NCBI GenBank assembly: GCA_009733575.1
Contig: ML769948.1
Location: 1 to 29,090, forward strand
DNA length: 29,090 bases
Origin: Gymnopus androsaceus JB14
Taxonomy: Eukaryota; Basidiomycota; Agaricomycetes; Agaricales; Omphalotaceae
Direction of reading: 5' to 3'
The notes under the pieces were generated by a model. That model searched no databases and was not told the DNA's origin. It saw nothing but the letters and a program-made list of their open reading frames with translations. The position numbers and the translations under genes were made by a program. This document shows positions 9,229-20,462 of the stretch, in pieces; within the stretch, counting starts at the first letter, position 1; every line of letters begins with the position of its first letter.

Positions 9229-9981
9229 GCAGAAGACTTATTTCTGCCAGACGAAGACGTATTCATGGTCCTCGAGCATGATGTTGGACATATGAAAGCG
9301 GGTTCTATTGTTCAGAGAGATCCTGTGGAAGTCTTTCGAAATGACTTGGCGGATGATGATGAAAAGAAGAAGTTGACGGTTGTAGCAAGCACTGGAAATG
9401 GACTTCGATCTGTGTTTCCTATTATAAATGGACAAGATGTAGAAGTAGAAGCAACATTAGATAGTGGAGCTCAAATCGTGGCCATGGACTTAATGGTTGT
9501 GATCGGACTGAACCTGAGCTGGGATCCTGATTTCATGATAACAATGCAGGATGTACACGGAGGATTAGAAAGAACGTCGGGTTTAGTTAGGAATGCACCT
9601 TTCAGGTTCGGAGATATAACAGTGTACCTACAAGTTCATGTGCAAAACAGAGCGCCGTTCATGTGTCTACTTGGAAGACTGTTCGATGTATTAACAGAAA
9701 GTAATATCAAGAATTATGGTAATGGGGACCAAGAGATTACGATCACTTGCCCTAACACAGGTAAGAGATGTACCATGGGAACATTCAAACAAGGAAAGAA
9801 CTTGCCTAAGAAACTAAAAATTGATACATCAAGATATGAGGAACCTTTGCACAAAAACAGAGCAAAGATACCAAAACTTGAGGAAGTTGAAGATGAAGTT
9901 GAGGAAGTAAATTTCAAACCTCGAAGATCTGAGTGGCGATCAGGGAGAGGAAGAATGGGCCATGAGTTTTCATGTAGATGA
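9229..9981 (+). pseudogene. gypsy aspartic protease
   Basis: In-frame sequence follows directly after the TGA at 9226-9228. The retropepsin-like active site is EATLDSGAQIVAMD (about 9450-9490), with a second conserved strand MCLLGRLFDVL (about 9660-9690), comparable to the ILGR/LLGR element of fungal gypsy proteases. A basic and acidic tail follows. The frame ends at 9981, with the continuation in an overlapping frame from 9962. The enzyme would process the Gag-Pol polyprotein. Confidence 0.85.
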
Positions 9982-10745
9982 ATATGGAGAAATTCAATGT
10001 GACGGATATAAAAAGGCAGACAATGGAGTGTTCTCTGATGACGAAAAAGCTGAGGCATACATGTTAGCATCTCAATCAATAATTGAGAAGGAGAACCCCA
10101 AGGCTGCCAAATTGATAGGACAGTATTTAGGTAATGAGGTTGTAGGTAGTAAAATGAAAGTCTTTAGTACTTGGCGAGAGGACATTAAAGTGAGATTGGC
10201 TGAGCATAGTGAAGAAGCTAAAATCAAGTTTGGTGATACACCTGTTACTAAGGCTAAGAGAGTAAAAATTACGAAATATGACCCGAGATATAATGCTAAG
10301 AAGATGAAGACAGAAAAGAATGTCAATGAGGCAGCTGAAAAGACTGATAGCTCAGCTTCAGAAGACGAAGAGGGAAGAGAAACTGTCAAAATGGACGTTG
10401 ATCCTAAGGTGAGGCGTGAATGTACAACATCATCTTCACTAAGGTCTTTGAAAAGATTGCAGAAATATAATAAGAATAAATCAAAAACTGAGGATTATAA
10501 ACGAGCCCACTGGCCTCGTCCTAAGTTACCTGACAAGGTGCCGGAAGAGCAAAGGAGGTTTGAGGTACTTAAGGTATTTGGTTGAGGAAGTATAAACCTG
10601 TTGCTATTAAAGTACAACCAGTTAAAACATTGACGCCGGAAGAATTTGTGGTAAAAAGGAATATCACCGGAGATCCCTTGGCAGGAATGCCGACGCTGGA
10701 CCCAAATCCTGCCAGAATTCAAACCGAGCGAAAAGTATACAGCTG
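9962..10745 (+). pseudogene. gypsy protease-RT linker
   Basis: A lysine/glutamate-rich segment (9962-10585) ends with YKRAHWPRPKLPDKVPEEQRRFEVLKVFG and shifts frame. It continues as RKYKPVAIKVQPVKTLTPEEF ... ITGDPLAGMP to about 10740, where another frame change leads into the RT. The 'DPL..MP.L..NP' pattern is typical of the region just upstream of RT in this gypsy family. No catalytic motif is present. Confidence 0.7.
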
Positions 10746-12097
10746 AGCGTGCTGCCGCAATGGAAACTAATCATGACAAAGGTTTTCTTTGGCCTGAAGA
10801 GATGAATATTTTACATGACTTTGTTTTGAAGCATGAGGATGGATTTGCTTGGGAGGCAAGGGAAGCAGGACACTTCAAGAAGGAATTCTTCCCTCCTGTA
10901 AAGTTCGCTGTTTTACCGCATGAGCCCTGGGTAGAAAGGAATATACCTATTCCACCTGGAATCTTCCACAAAGTATGCAAAGTACTTAAAGGGAAAATTG
11001 ACGCCGGCGTATATGAACCATCGACTTCTAGTTATAGATCTCGTTGGTTCTGTGTCGTCAAGAAGGATGGTAAGAGCTTGCGTATTGTACATAGTCTGGA
11101 ACCATTAAATAAAGTTACTATACAACATTCTGGGATACCACCAGCAACTGCAGATATAGTGGGTAATTTCGCTGGCAGAGCATGTGTGGCATCTCTGGAT
11201 CTTTTTGTTGGGTACGATGAAAGGTATATAGACGAAGAATCTAGGGAATTGACAACCTTCCAAACACCTTATGGGCCATACCGATTGGTAACATTGCCTA
11301 TGGGCTGGACAAACGCAGTTCCAATATTTCATGAAGACCTGACTTACATATTCCAAGATGAAATTCCACATGTGACTATTCCATACGTTGACGATGTTCC
11401 TGTGAGAGGACCAGCAACAAGGTACGAACTACCAGAAGGTGGATATGAGACCATACCTGAGAATAAAGGAGTTCGAAGGTTCTTCTGGGAACATATGCAG
11501 AACATGAATAGGATTTTGCAGCGGATCACTTATGCAGGTGGAACGTTCTCGGGACCAAAGGCTTACCTGTGTTGTGCAGAACAAATGGTTCTTGGACACA
11601 GGTGTAGCTATGAAGGTACTAAACCAAAAGAAAAGATGGCAGAGACAGTTTTAACCTGGCCAGAATGTACTTCAAGGAGTGATGTGAGAGCTTTCTTGGG
11701 TACGGCAAGTCAATTGCGAATGTTTATACAAAACTTTGCAAAGAAAGCGGCACCACTTACGAAGCTGACTTCGGATATACCCTGGGAATGGGGGGAAGAG
11801 CAAAGGATGTCTATGGAACTGTTAAAAGACGGTATTAGGAAGGCACCCGCACTTCGACCTGTTAATTTTGACTGGGATGTGTATCTCGCAGTTGACACAT
11901 CGTATAAGGCAGTTGGCTGGTATATTTATCAAATTGATCCAATAACCAAAATGAAGTATTATAATTATTTCGGATCAATCACACTGAATGAAAGAGAAGC
12001 TAGGTTCTCGCAATCAAAAAGGGAACTCTATGGTCTAAAGTTGGCCTTGGAGGCAAGTTATTATTACGTATATGGCTGTCGAAGACTGAACAGTTGA
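10746..12097 (+). pseudogene. gypsy reverse transcriptase and RNase H
   Basis: One open frame (ATG at 10760) holds the RT fingers and palm: GVYEPSTSSYRSRWFCVVKK, LRIVHSLEPLNK, ASLDLFVGYDER, LPMGWTNAVPIFHEDL and the catalytic box VTIPYVDDVPV. The connection (RAFLGTASQLRMFIQNFAKKAAPLT) and the RNase H start (YLAVDTSYKAVGWYIY, NEREARFSQSKRELYGL) follow. It ends at 12097 because of one extra base near 12085-12090, after which RNase H goes on in the next frame. The enzyme copies element RNA into DNA in the particle. Confidence 0.92.
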
Positions 12098-13859
12098 GAC
12101 AGACACCAGTTATGTGAAAGGAATGCTTGATAACCCCAGTGCGGGCCCAAACGCGACTATCAATAGGTGGATTGAGGATATAAGGAAATTCCATTTTGCT
12201 CTAGTACACATAAAAGGGATTCTTCATGGGCCTGACGGTTTGTCACGAAGGCCTGCAGGAGGTTGGCAACCGCCAAGACCACCAATTAATCCTGATGACT
12301 ATGTAGACGTCGACGATGGTGATCCTTTGGAATTCAGTATAGCAGAAGGTGCTGAAGGTGCACCACTGGATTTTGAAGATTTTAAACATGATATTGATCC
12401 AAGAAGTGGATACCTTTCTGAGGTTGCATTAGATGCCTTAGATATCGAAGATGATCTGCAGAGTTACATTGATGAAGAAAGGCAGTTTGAATTTAAGAGG
12501 GATGTTAAAATTGATGAGGGCAAGGTTCCTTTCTCGCTCTTTCAGCAGGAAGTAATGATTCCAATGACAGACGAGCAGTGGAACAGTGAGAACCCTTATG
12601 CAGACAAGCATCGTTCAGAGACTGGGAACAGGTTAGATCAGCTATTACCACGCATCAAACTTAAGCTTGCGCTAAAATTGGACGAGGCGTATGCTGGTCT
12701 TACGACAAAGGAAATCGAATTCTTGAACAAATCAGCAGAAACATTCAAGTTAGATGAGGAGGACAGGCTGTATCGGCAAAGAAAGGAAATGCCTGATCTA
12801 GCTCAGTTAGTCATTGAAAGAGAGAAAAGGATGTATATCTTGCATTGCGCGCATGACAGCCTTGGTCATAAAGGTGTCTACGCAACATTGGACTTTATTG
12901 AAAAACGATTTTGGTGGCCAGACCTAGAGAAAGATGTAAATTGGTATGTCAGCTCCTGCATTGCATGTCAGAATCGGCAATTGAGGATGATTCGAATCCC
13001 ACCGTCAGTCACATACACTCCATCGCTATTTCAGAAGGTGCACGTCGATGTGATGCTGATGTCGCCGAAAAGTAATGGTTGCAGGTATATTGTGCATGGC
13101 CATGACTCACTTTCATCTTGGTCAGAAGGGAGAGCTATGCACCAGGATAATGCTAAAAACCTGGGCGAATGGTTTTTCGAGGACGTCATCTGTAGATGGG
13201 GATGTCCAGAGGAAGTCGTTACAGATAATGCACCGCAGATGAAGAAAATGCTAAAGTGGCTGGAAAGCAAGTATGGAATCAGAGGCATTAGAATCTCTCC
13301 GTATAACTCTCAAGGGAATGGTAAGATTGAGAGGGCGCACTTTGACATACGTCAAGCATTGGTGAAAGCGACCGGTGGCGACGTTGGAAAGTGGTCGTTC
13401 TTTCTCAAACACATACTTTGGGCAGACCGTATAACGGCCAGGCGTGGATTTGGTTGTTCGCCATACTTCATTGTCACTGGTGCTGAACCTATGTTGCCGT
13501 TTGATATTGTCGAGTCGACCTATTTGGTTAATCCGCCAAACAGGGTTTTGACACGGGAAGAATTAATTGGCTTTAGAGCTCAAGCGTTGTCGAAGCATAG
13601 AAGCTTCATTGAGTGCATGAGGAGTAGAATCGATGAGAACAAGAGAAGAGAACTGAAGGAGTATGAGAGGAAATATAGACATACGATTAAAGATTGGGAC
13701 TTTAAGCCTGGAACGTTGGTACAAGTGCGACATACTTCGATTGAGAAAGACTTGGATAGAAAGATGTATCCGAGTATCTGGGCCACTAGTAGTCATACGA
13801 CGAACCAGAGGTGGTTCATATATAGTAGCGGAGATGGATGGGACTGTACTCAAAGGTAA
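12092..13859 (+). pseudogene. gypsy RNase H end and integrase
   Basis: The frame picks up RNase H (DTSYVKGMLDNPSAGPNATINRW, HGPDGLSRR). It passes an acidic spacer and enters integrase: the zinc-binding HHCC module (HCAHDSLGHKGVYATLDFI ... CIACQNRQ, about 12845-12980) and the DDE core (HVDVMLMSP, VVTDNAPQMKK, YNSQGNGKIERAHFDIRQAL, about 13040-13360). A frame change near 13775-13785 makes the last residues before 13859 spurious. The catalytic Asp, Asp and Glu are all visible, so the decay is mainly from indels. Confidence 0.92.
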
Positions 13860-14208
13860 AGTTGGTGCTTTCAGAGTACTGCCGCATGTACCAAGGTATG
13901 AGCCAATTGTACTACCAGAGGAGATTGAGGATCGAATTGATATGAATATGGATCAGCTAGAGGATATGGCTGACAGGGAAGAGAAAGATGAGGATGTTTA
14001 TAAGGGTGAAGACTTTGTGTTTGATGCAATTCCGAACTTAAGGTTAGCGCCTGATGACAATCCTCTGGAATATGCTGTTAGAAACAAATTGGACAAGGAG
14101 GATGTTGAGATTCAAGAGGATGAGGAAGACAGGGACCTCATCGAGGATCGACAAAGTCTGGTAGAAGAGCAGGGAGTTCGCACTAGGGCAATGAGGAAGA
14201 AGTCATAG
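13776..14208 (+). pseudogene. gypsy integrase C-terminal tail
   Basis: After the frame change the family sequence reads GPLVVIRRTRGGSYIVAEMD and FRVLPHVPRYEP, an SH3-like 'GPLVV..R..GG.Y..AE.DG' motif of the integrase C-terminus in this family. A long Asp/Glu-rich tail (about 13915-14150) follows and ends in RTRAMRKKS and a stop at 14208. Thirty bases later lies a purine-rich box (14238-14250), as expected for a polypurine tract. Confidence 0.85.
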
Positions 14209-14237
14209 TCAAGCTTTATTTTGGCGGTTTCGTCTCA

Positions 14238-14250
14238 TTAGTTTGGGGGA
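14238..14250 (+). promoter_or_regulatory. polypurine-tract-like box 1 after gypsy pol
   Basis: TTAGTTTGGGGGA lies 30 bases after the pol stop, where a plus-strand polypurine primer is expected. The same box recurs at 21261-21274 and 24864-24877. Here it is followed by CACACT and no convincing TG LTR start. Confidence 0.55.
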
Positions 14251-14385
14251 CACACTCTATTATGAACGAGCTTCGATTTCTTTAAACTAAAACTACCCTA
14301 CAAACTTGAGTCTCGACGAGATGCAAGGTATAAACATGAATACAGAAAGAAGCAATGTAATCTAACAGGAACAGGTGTTGAAAGC

Positions 14386-15570
14386 CTAGGCAGAAAAAGT
14401 GGACTGCATGTCCTCCTCAGGGCCTTCTGGTACAATACTAGGAGCAGTAACAGTGATCGGGATTGTGCCCACCATGACTGTAGAAGTTTGAACAGGAACT
14501 TCGGTGGGAGTAGGGGCAGGATGTGTAGCGTGAGCTTCTGAAGTCCCGGATGGACCAGCTGAGGAACTAGCAGCAGTGGCCGATTCGGCTGTGGCTTGGT
14601 TCTTGGTGTTCAAACAATGAACCTCTCGGTATCGAGCCATGAAGATGCGTTCCTCGTTGGTTGCAGGGGTTCGGATGTCGTCTGCATGCTTAGCGGCAAG
14701 AGCTGTAAAGGCACGCTTGGCGATGTGACGGCTCTGTTCTGCACGATTCGCATGGAGACGGGCCTTCAAAAGCTGGTCCAGATACTCGATAGTGTGGTAG
14801 TTTGACGCAGCAAGTATTGCACTAGGTGGCTGACCTTCGAAATTGGCCACAGATGGGACGTCAATGGCCTGAAGGAAGTTGTTGAACATTGGGTCGCGAA
14901 GCTGAGCTTTCTTGTCTGTATTAACACAAAGGAAGTTGCAATTCAGTACAAGATTTAAGAACGGTATTAAGTCGTATTTTGAGGAAAAACGGTACTAGGG
15001 GTACTAGTATGATTAAGAGACAGTTGTTCGAAACCAGAGTATAAATTGATTCTGGCATGGACAGGAGATTGCTCACGTTCGCTGGGAACTCGAGGTTCGT
15101 TGTCAGAATAATTGACCTTGGTTTGCTTGCTCTGGGCATTGAACATGTCAGTACGGTCGGACTCCTGTTATCAAAATTCGAGCATGAGGAATCAATGAGA
15201 AAGGAGAATATGGTACACGTACAAAGGAAAGTGGATGTTTGGTTTTGGAACGACGAAGGTGACATTTCTGAGACTTGGTCGTTGTGATCGAAGACCGGCC
15301 CATTTGAGACGGCGTGCCTTGGTCATTGATGTCCATCTAAAATTTGCTTAAGTTGATAAGGGGCAATGGAAATATGGAAACGGACTCTCACCTTGACGGA
15401 GGCGCCTTGAAGAAGGTTGGCCTTAATGGTCATCAATTCAGCAGCAGTTGAGGCTGAAGCAACTTCGGCTTCTGGTCTGGTGCATTGATAGCCAGGAAGA
15501 GTGGGTAAACCGGGGATAATCACCTTGTATGGTGTGTTGCCAGTGGTGGTCACGCTTGCAGCCCTAGCTG
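14386..15570 (-). CDS. antisense gene 1, exons 4-7 (C-terminal half), unknown function
   Basis: Minus-strand exons with consistent GT-AG phases: 15570-15392, 15336-15223, 15164-15077 and 14915-14386. Introns are 55, 58 and 161 nt. Together with exons 1-3 at 21126-20463 they make one uninterrupted frame of 484 codons. This half contains YKVIIPGLPTLPGYQC, a helix-rich region (FEGQPPSAILAASNYHTIEY, then ARLHANRAEQSRHIAKRAF), and a disordered Ala/Ser/Pro/Thr tail ending STFSA. No signal peptide, membrane segment or catalytic motif is evident. It lies 178 bases from the gypsy pol stop, tail to tail. Between its exon 4 and exon 3 sits a 4.8-kb mobile element. I do not recognise the family. Confidence 0.68.
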
Positions 15571-15578
15571 CTAGAATC

Positions 15579-15588
15579 ATGTATCAAT
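15579..15588. repeat. 10-bp target duplication, left
   Basis: ATGTATCAAT directly before the left inverted repeat at 15589; identical to 20391-20400. Confidence 0.8.
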
Positions 15589-15639
15589 CAAGGGAGATCC
15601 TGCATTTTTCAGGATACATCAGAATGCATGATCTTCCTT

Positions 15640-16930
15640 CCTCCTCCCAGTAGGGGGGGTTTTGGTGGCTACCATACCTGGGTGGGTCATATCACTATCA
15701 GCTTCCTACCATCCATTACGCCACCCCCGCACGGTGCTCACTGTTACATTGCACCCTCAATACCTTGATCATTGCCCTTGCCCGCCGTCCCGCCTTTGGC
15801 GCTCGGAAACGCATTGCCGATTCCATCATCAATCTTATCAATCTCCGCTGCACGCACACCGACCAGCGCACTCTTCCCTCGATGTCGCGCACATCATTAC
15901 TGACAGGGTTGACAGCCTTTGCTGATCAGCTCGTCGCGATGCTGTGCGTACCCTGGTCATTATCTGCAGCGATGAGCGCGATCATTTCCAAAAATGCTGC
16001 TAAAAACTCCGAAAAAAATCGCCATAAATCGGCAAAAAAAAATACACGCTACGTAGCAACCGGCTCGTTATAACCTTACACAAGATCGAGCCCCTTCACC
16101 ACGACCCTCCTGACCAGTCCACTTTTTCCGATTCCTGCTCTATCTCTTCATCATTCTCTTCATCCCTTTCGCCTCCTTCCCACAGATCCTCATCCTCTGA
16201 ACCTTCCCCGTTATCGTTCGAATCCCCATTATCACCCACTTTGCCAACTTTGTCCCTGTTGGCGACCAATCACTACTCATTGGATGAGCCGTGCACTGAC
16301 GAAGTTGACGTAGATTGCACGTCCAGAAACAGGTAGAGGTCATGGCCTTCAATGCGTGTACTATAGACAGTTAATACTCAATTTATTACTAGTAGCCCGA
16401 ATCGATAAGAATTCAGGAAATGTAACGTACCCTTGTGATCGAGACTCTGCTGAACACATGTACTTTCTTTGTTACTTCCGAATTCGCTGGCACTTACACA
16501 TCGAAAGTGCCGTAACGATTCCGACTCGTGCATCTCCAAAGTCGGAATCGTAGGGAGAGAGAGAACAAGCCCCGGAGAAGAGCAAATCCCGCGTCTTTTT
16601 TTGGGATCGATCCCGAGAGTAATCCCAGCGTGAGAGTCAACAGCGAAGAGCGGACCGTCCAACAGACTATAGCGCAACATCCGGGTATATCTCCTCTGGC
16701 TTGAAGAAGGAGCGCAAACGGATTAGTGAATGTGTCCAAATGCGAGTTGGAGTTTGGGATGGGAAGGAGAGCGTCATCCGTAGGCGAGGACGATGTGATG
16801 TTGAGCGTTAGGGTTGGCTAGATGGACAGGGCGAAGCTGTCGTCACCAAGAGTCCCGAGGGGCATCTCTGCAACGCCTACATCCGGTGACGTCGATGACG
16901 ATGGTATAGAGAGGGAAATGCTCCACAGAG
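15640..16930. other. no recognisable gene; internal part of TIR element
   Basis: Short open frames on both strands look random. The stretch is C-rich around 15700-15900 and A-rich near 16000-16050. One perfect 12-nt hairpin is present at 16515-16551. I see no transposase motif. Confidence 0.5.
16515..16551. repeat. perfect 12-bp hairpin
   Basis: ACGATTCCGACT at 16515-16526 and its exact complement at 16540-16551 are separated by 13 bases. The role is unknown; it may be a small foldback or a transcript hairpin within the TIR element. Confidence 0.7.
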
Positions 16931-16934
16931 GAGG

Positions 16935-17560
16935 CTACAGAAGTCGGGGTAGAGGTAACAGCGACAGTGGAAGAGACGCTAGTGATAGGTAGGAGAGGAG
17001 GAGACAGAGCTCGAAGAGGAGACCGATACAGAGCTGCTGCTGCTCGAGCTGGAGCTCGCCCAATCCCAGGTGATGTCTAATGAGAAATAGCGTCACAACA
17101 GCCTCCACAGCGCCAGTTATAGGGTTAGCGGCTTTGCTTACATTCGACAATCCACCACCAAGCTCACCGAGAGAATCCCCTTGTCTTTGTTGGGCACGGC
17201 CGTCGCTGATGATCATTAGGCGGCCAAGAGCTTGAATCGCCAATATAAACGGACTCCGTGAAGTAAGATAACTAGGACAGTGCTGAATAGGAGGAGGATC
17301 TACAAGAAGGAGAAGGAGAGTGTTGAGTGCTGGAGTAGGATCTCCAGGTGTCGAGTCGCCATTTGAGAAGTGCAGGGAATCATTCGGGCAAAAGTGAGCT
17401 ATCACCGGGAAGAAAGTCAAAATAAGTTGGAAATAGGCATCATACTCAAGTAAGATAGACATACCAGGGCCTTGAAGAAGTTTAGCCAGGTTTTGAGTGC
17501 CAATCCATGAACGTTGAGAGCAAAGTTCAACCGTGAGATCGTCACAGTTGACGTTCGGAA
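16935..17560 (-). pseudogene. gene-like fragment inside TIR element (possible captured host exons)
   Basis: On the minus strand a frame around 17545-17465 reads VNCDDLTVELCSQRSWIGTQ and is joined by a plausible 64-nt intron (GTATGT...GATAG) to a frame from about 17400 to 17100 reading FILAIQALGRLMIISDGRAQ and GELGGGLSNVSKAANPITGA. The latter looks protein-like, and the fragment has no start or end. The open frame beyond about 17070 becomes leucine-rich low complexity and is probably not coding. It may be a host gene piece picked up by the element, as in Pack-MULEs. I do not recognise the family. Confidence 0.4.
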
Positions 17561-17579
17561 GCGCGGTCCGTAGGCGCTT

Positions 17580-18920
17580 AACGGGCGTTTCTTTCGAGCT
17601 CGTCGTTCAAAACGACGGTCTCAAGCACTGAGATGATAATAGATATCATCCGGATACTTCGGGATCGCTTCGGTACATGTTTTAATAGTCTCTAATATAC
17701 TTAAGTCTCACTTAATGATCACAATAACAAGATAGAATTCTATATCATTCTGATTACTGCACATTTAGGATCGAGTTTATTATTCTAAACAATGAATTTG
17801 AACCAATATCAATAGTAAGAGTGTCTCTGAGGTTGGAAAAGTTGAATATATCAGTACGGGCTGCAATATATCCTTGATTTAGGAGATCGCACTGAGAGAT
17901 GTATTGTCAGAGAAGGTATGTACAAAAGGATTAGAATATCTAGTTCATATCGACGTTATATTTTTCAACGATACAAAATATTGCCAGCGTAATTTTGTAG
18001 TGGCCCTAAATCGAGTCTAGGTATCGTATCGAGGAAGATCCTACAGTTTGAGAGGCACCCGTTGCCTGGGAATGAATACACATCCCGAATACTTTTCGAC
18101 ATTTTGTGGTGATGTCGGTATCAATGATGTTGACGCGTCTCCGAACGCCACCAACCTATCCAAGTTCTATATGTTCTGAGCATTGGATTCATCTATCTTA
18201 ATTAAATATATTCCGACGGTTTCGCGTCTCTCAGAGCATTCACGCTTGCTAGAGAGACGGTCAACCTTGACCCTTCGGATGTCCGGAAGAAGTATCGGAT
18301 ACTCCGCGGACTTTGAAGCGCCCACAGGCACCTGACTTTCTCAGAGTCCCACGGTTGCTTTCATTCCGTTCAACCAACTTCTTTTCCTCGACATTTTTCG
18401 ACCTTCATTCAATCCCACTCGAAAGCTTTCAGGTGAGTTTTTCAATGCCGTTTATGCTCTTATACTCACGACTAATATGCCTTGAACCGGATTAAGACGC
18501 TGGCCGACTCTGTCTTCTCTATAGGGCGAAACATCTTTTCATTGATGAAAGCTTCTCTCATTTGGGCAATGATCGTGAGTTGTCTCTTATTGCAGAATAT
18601 CCCAGAGGGTCCGACCCTGGATCTGGCGGGATGTTCACAACCTTTTACTTTTGCTGACCCACGGTTTTAGAAGATCCGCTACACCGTCACATTCACCGAA
18701 CACGAGTTGGAGACAGTATCTTCAATACCGCTATGCTTAGCAAAGAACTGCATCGATGAGTTGGTATCCATGCTATTTAACGGTATGTTCCCTGTTTCTC
18801 TTATTCAAGCTTTGCGTTCTGACCTCTTTCACCTCTCAGGCTGGCAAACCCTCAACCGTTGTCCATCTGGCTCCCGAATTTATGGGTCTATCGAATAGAA
18901 GGAGCGTTTTGGATAGTCAT
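17580..18920. other. no supported gene
   Basis: AT-rich sequence with only short open frames. Intron-like signals (for example CAG|GTGAGT near 18430) occur, but no protein pattern can be followed across them. Confidence 0.5.
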
Positions 18921-18924
18921 GTGT

Positions 18925-19870
18925 GGCTTCTCCCCTACGCATTGATCCCGTTACGACTTTATCAACCCACCTTCAACTTTCAAGTTGAGCAGAGGACGTG
19001 ATCGATAAATATTGGTCAGTTTCCTACTGGTTAAGCTTTCTTTCATGGTCTGGCATTGTAGAAACTGACAGCACCTTCACTCCTTTCCAGTTGCAACGTT
19101 ACCAAACGAGGTAAATTTTTTTTGTTCTGTGTTCTTGTAACAAGGCTGACTTGTTGATGCCAATACGTTCACCAAGGGGTCTAGCACATACGTGCGCAAG
19201 AAGGCGGCAGCAAGCCTGAGGGTAGGGAAACGCAGATGGAATAGAATGAAAGGTGGAAGTGGGGTGGACGTGCTTGTCTAGCCGTTTGCTTTTCCTGACG
19301 CATCGGTTTCCTTCTTCTTGTACTATCTCTCTCTCTGTTCCCGTGCTTCGCGGTGGACACCTATTCATCACAAGCTCGGGTCTCCAATTCTGTATTGTCG
19401 TTGATGCTCTTGCTCGATTGAGCAATGGGTGCAGAAAGGAAGTTGTAAAAACATGATTTATTGTTCTTAATCATTTTCTAGGTTGACGTGGCTTCCTCCG
19501 CCCCCCATTCACTGATCCCATTACGACTTTCTCGAAAGCCGGCTGCTACAACTGTCCTCACCTTAAACGTTCAAGAATAGGTTTACTGCGGACGTGATCT
19601 ATGGTCAGCTTCAAAGCATACCGGGTAAGTTTTTCTTTCATGATTTGGCTTCATAGGAATTGATTACACCTTTCTCTCTCTCCCGGTCAATTCGCCGCCC
19701 ACAACCGACTTGGCTACTAAGTATTTGATTCCATGCTCTTGTAGCAAGGCCGAATTATCAAGTTGACGCCAATACACTCAACAAGAGGGGGATAGGCTAG
19801 GGTCATATGCTAGAAGGGAGGAGCGAGAGTAGGGGAATGCAGAAACGGAATGACATGCTTGTCTCGCAGT
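18925..19870 (+). repeat. diverged tandem duplication inside TIR element
   Basis: The unit at about 18925-19290 resembles the unit at about 19495-19870. Shared landmarks in the same order are 'TGATCCC(A/G)TTACGACTTT' (near 18942 and 19511), 'GGACGTGATC' (near 18993 and 19588), 'TTTCTTTCATG' (near 19040 and 19631), 'CTTGTA(A/G)CAAGGC' (near 19134 and 19738) and 'ATGCTTGTCT/GTGCTTGTCT' (near 19268 and 19855). The period is about 570-600 bp with many substitutions. The function is unknown. Confidence 0.6.
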
Positions 19871-20340
19871 AGTGTAACATTGTGTTCATATGGGATATGA
19901 GCAGCGTATCTATAATTTCGATTTTCTGGAAATTTATCGCCCAATTTAGAAAGTATCCTGTACGCTGTTCACAATGATGAGCAGTGCAATCGGGATAATA
20001 AGCAGGGTCGTAGTAGTGGTTTTCACACAGGCTCAGCAGACCGGCAATTACAGGTGGAACGCAAAATGCGTGATTCGGACGAGGGCTGTTGCGCTCGCCG
20101 TTGGGAACGACGGACGCAACAATCAGGATGTTATATCGGGGCTGAAGCAGCTGATTGAAACAGCGGGCGGCATATGGTAAATGTTCCTGACAATGTGCAA
20201 TTGATGATGAGTATCAATCGGCACATCGGAGGCGCGCTAAGTGGCTGTACAGTAGTGAGCTCGTTGTGAAGCATGCAGAGGGATATTAGTGGGGTGGCAA
20301 TGCCCCCCGGTGCACCTGAGGGTATTTATAGGGGAAGGGA
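19871..20340. other. no supported gene
   Basis: One 68-codon plus-strand frame (19974-20180) starts with ATG but has no recognisable motif. The rest leads into the right end of the TIR element. Confidence 0.45.
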
Positions 20341-20390
20341 CAAACTCCCATTTTGATGTATCAGGCAAAATGCAGGATCTCCCTTGTCTG

Positions 20391-20400
20391 ATGTATCAAT
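20391..20400. repeat. 10-bp target duplication, right
   Basis: ATGTATCAAT directly after the right end of the TIR element; identical to 15579-15588. Confidence 0.8.
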
Positions 20401-20462
20401 CTGGCAGCTAAAGGTGACGCTTGTCGAGCTCTGTGCCCGTCGCTGATCAAGCTGATGAACAC

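Larger units (their letters stand above)
8107..14208 (+). mobile_element. Ty3/gypsy LTR retrotransposon body (gag-pol), decayed
   Basis: The order is Gag remainder, DUF4100-like module, aspartic protease, reverse transcriptase, RNase H, integrase, and an acidic C-terminal tail. This is Ty3/gypsy order and matches a family common in mushroom genomes. The frame is broken at about 8283, 8410-8470, 9134, 9226, 9970, 10585, 10740, 12088 and 13780, so this copy cannot encode an intact polyprotein. The 5' part of gag is at 5014-5846 on the other strand. No 5' LTR is in the window. Confidence 0.92.
15589..20390. mobile_element. 4.8-kb TIR element with 10-bp target duplication (Mutator-like?)
   Basis: Imperfect inverted ends of about 37 bp share CAAGGGAGATCCTGCATTTT (left from 15589, right complement to about 20386) and then ATACATCA-AATG. 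The flanks are an exact 10-bp duplication, ATGTATCAAT, at 15579-15588 and 20391-20400. The right end carries four extra bases (CAGA on its outward strand). Duplications of 9-11 bp are typical of Mutator-like elements, so that class is the best guess. No transposase is recognisable inside, so the element is non-autonomous; it holds a gene-like fragment and a diverged duplication. Both ends also carry copies of the near-palindrome TGATGTATCA, so the precise ends are slightly ambiguous. Confidence 0.75.
15571..20462 (-). other. intron 3 of antisense gene 1, carrying a 4.8-kb insertion
   Basis: The intron would start at 20462 (A|GTGTTC, a weak donor) and end at 15571 (TTCTAG|C). Without the element and one copy of the 10-bp duplication it is about 80 nt, like its neighbours. 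The phase-1 exon 3 (97 nt) and exon 4 (179 nt) then join in frame. The weak donor is the main doubt. If exon 3 is instead read straight across the junction, a TGA appears at once. Confidence 0.5.

Noticed and set aside
14250..14385. Gypsy 3' LTR right after pol
   Set aside because: The purine box is followed by CACACT and only 135 bases before the antisense gene stop; no TG start, TATA or repeat partner could be found.
16935..17100. Leucine-rich membrane protein C-terminus
   Set aside because: The hydrophobic run arises from low-complexity CTC/CTT sequence with no conserved pattern; probably outside the coding part.
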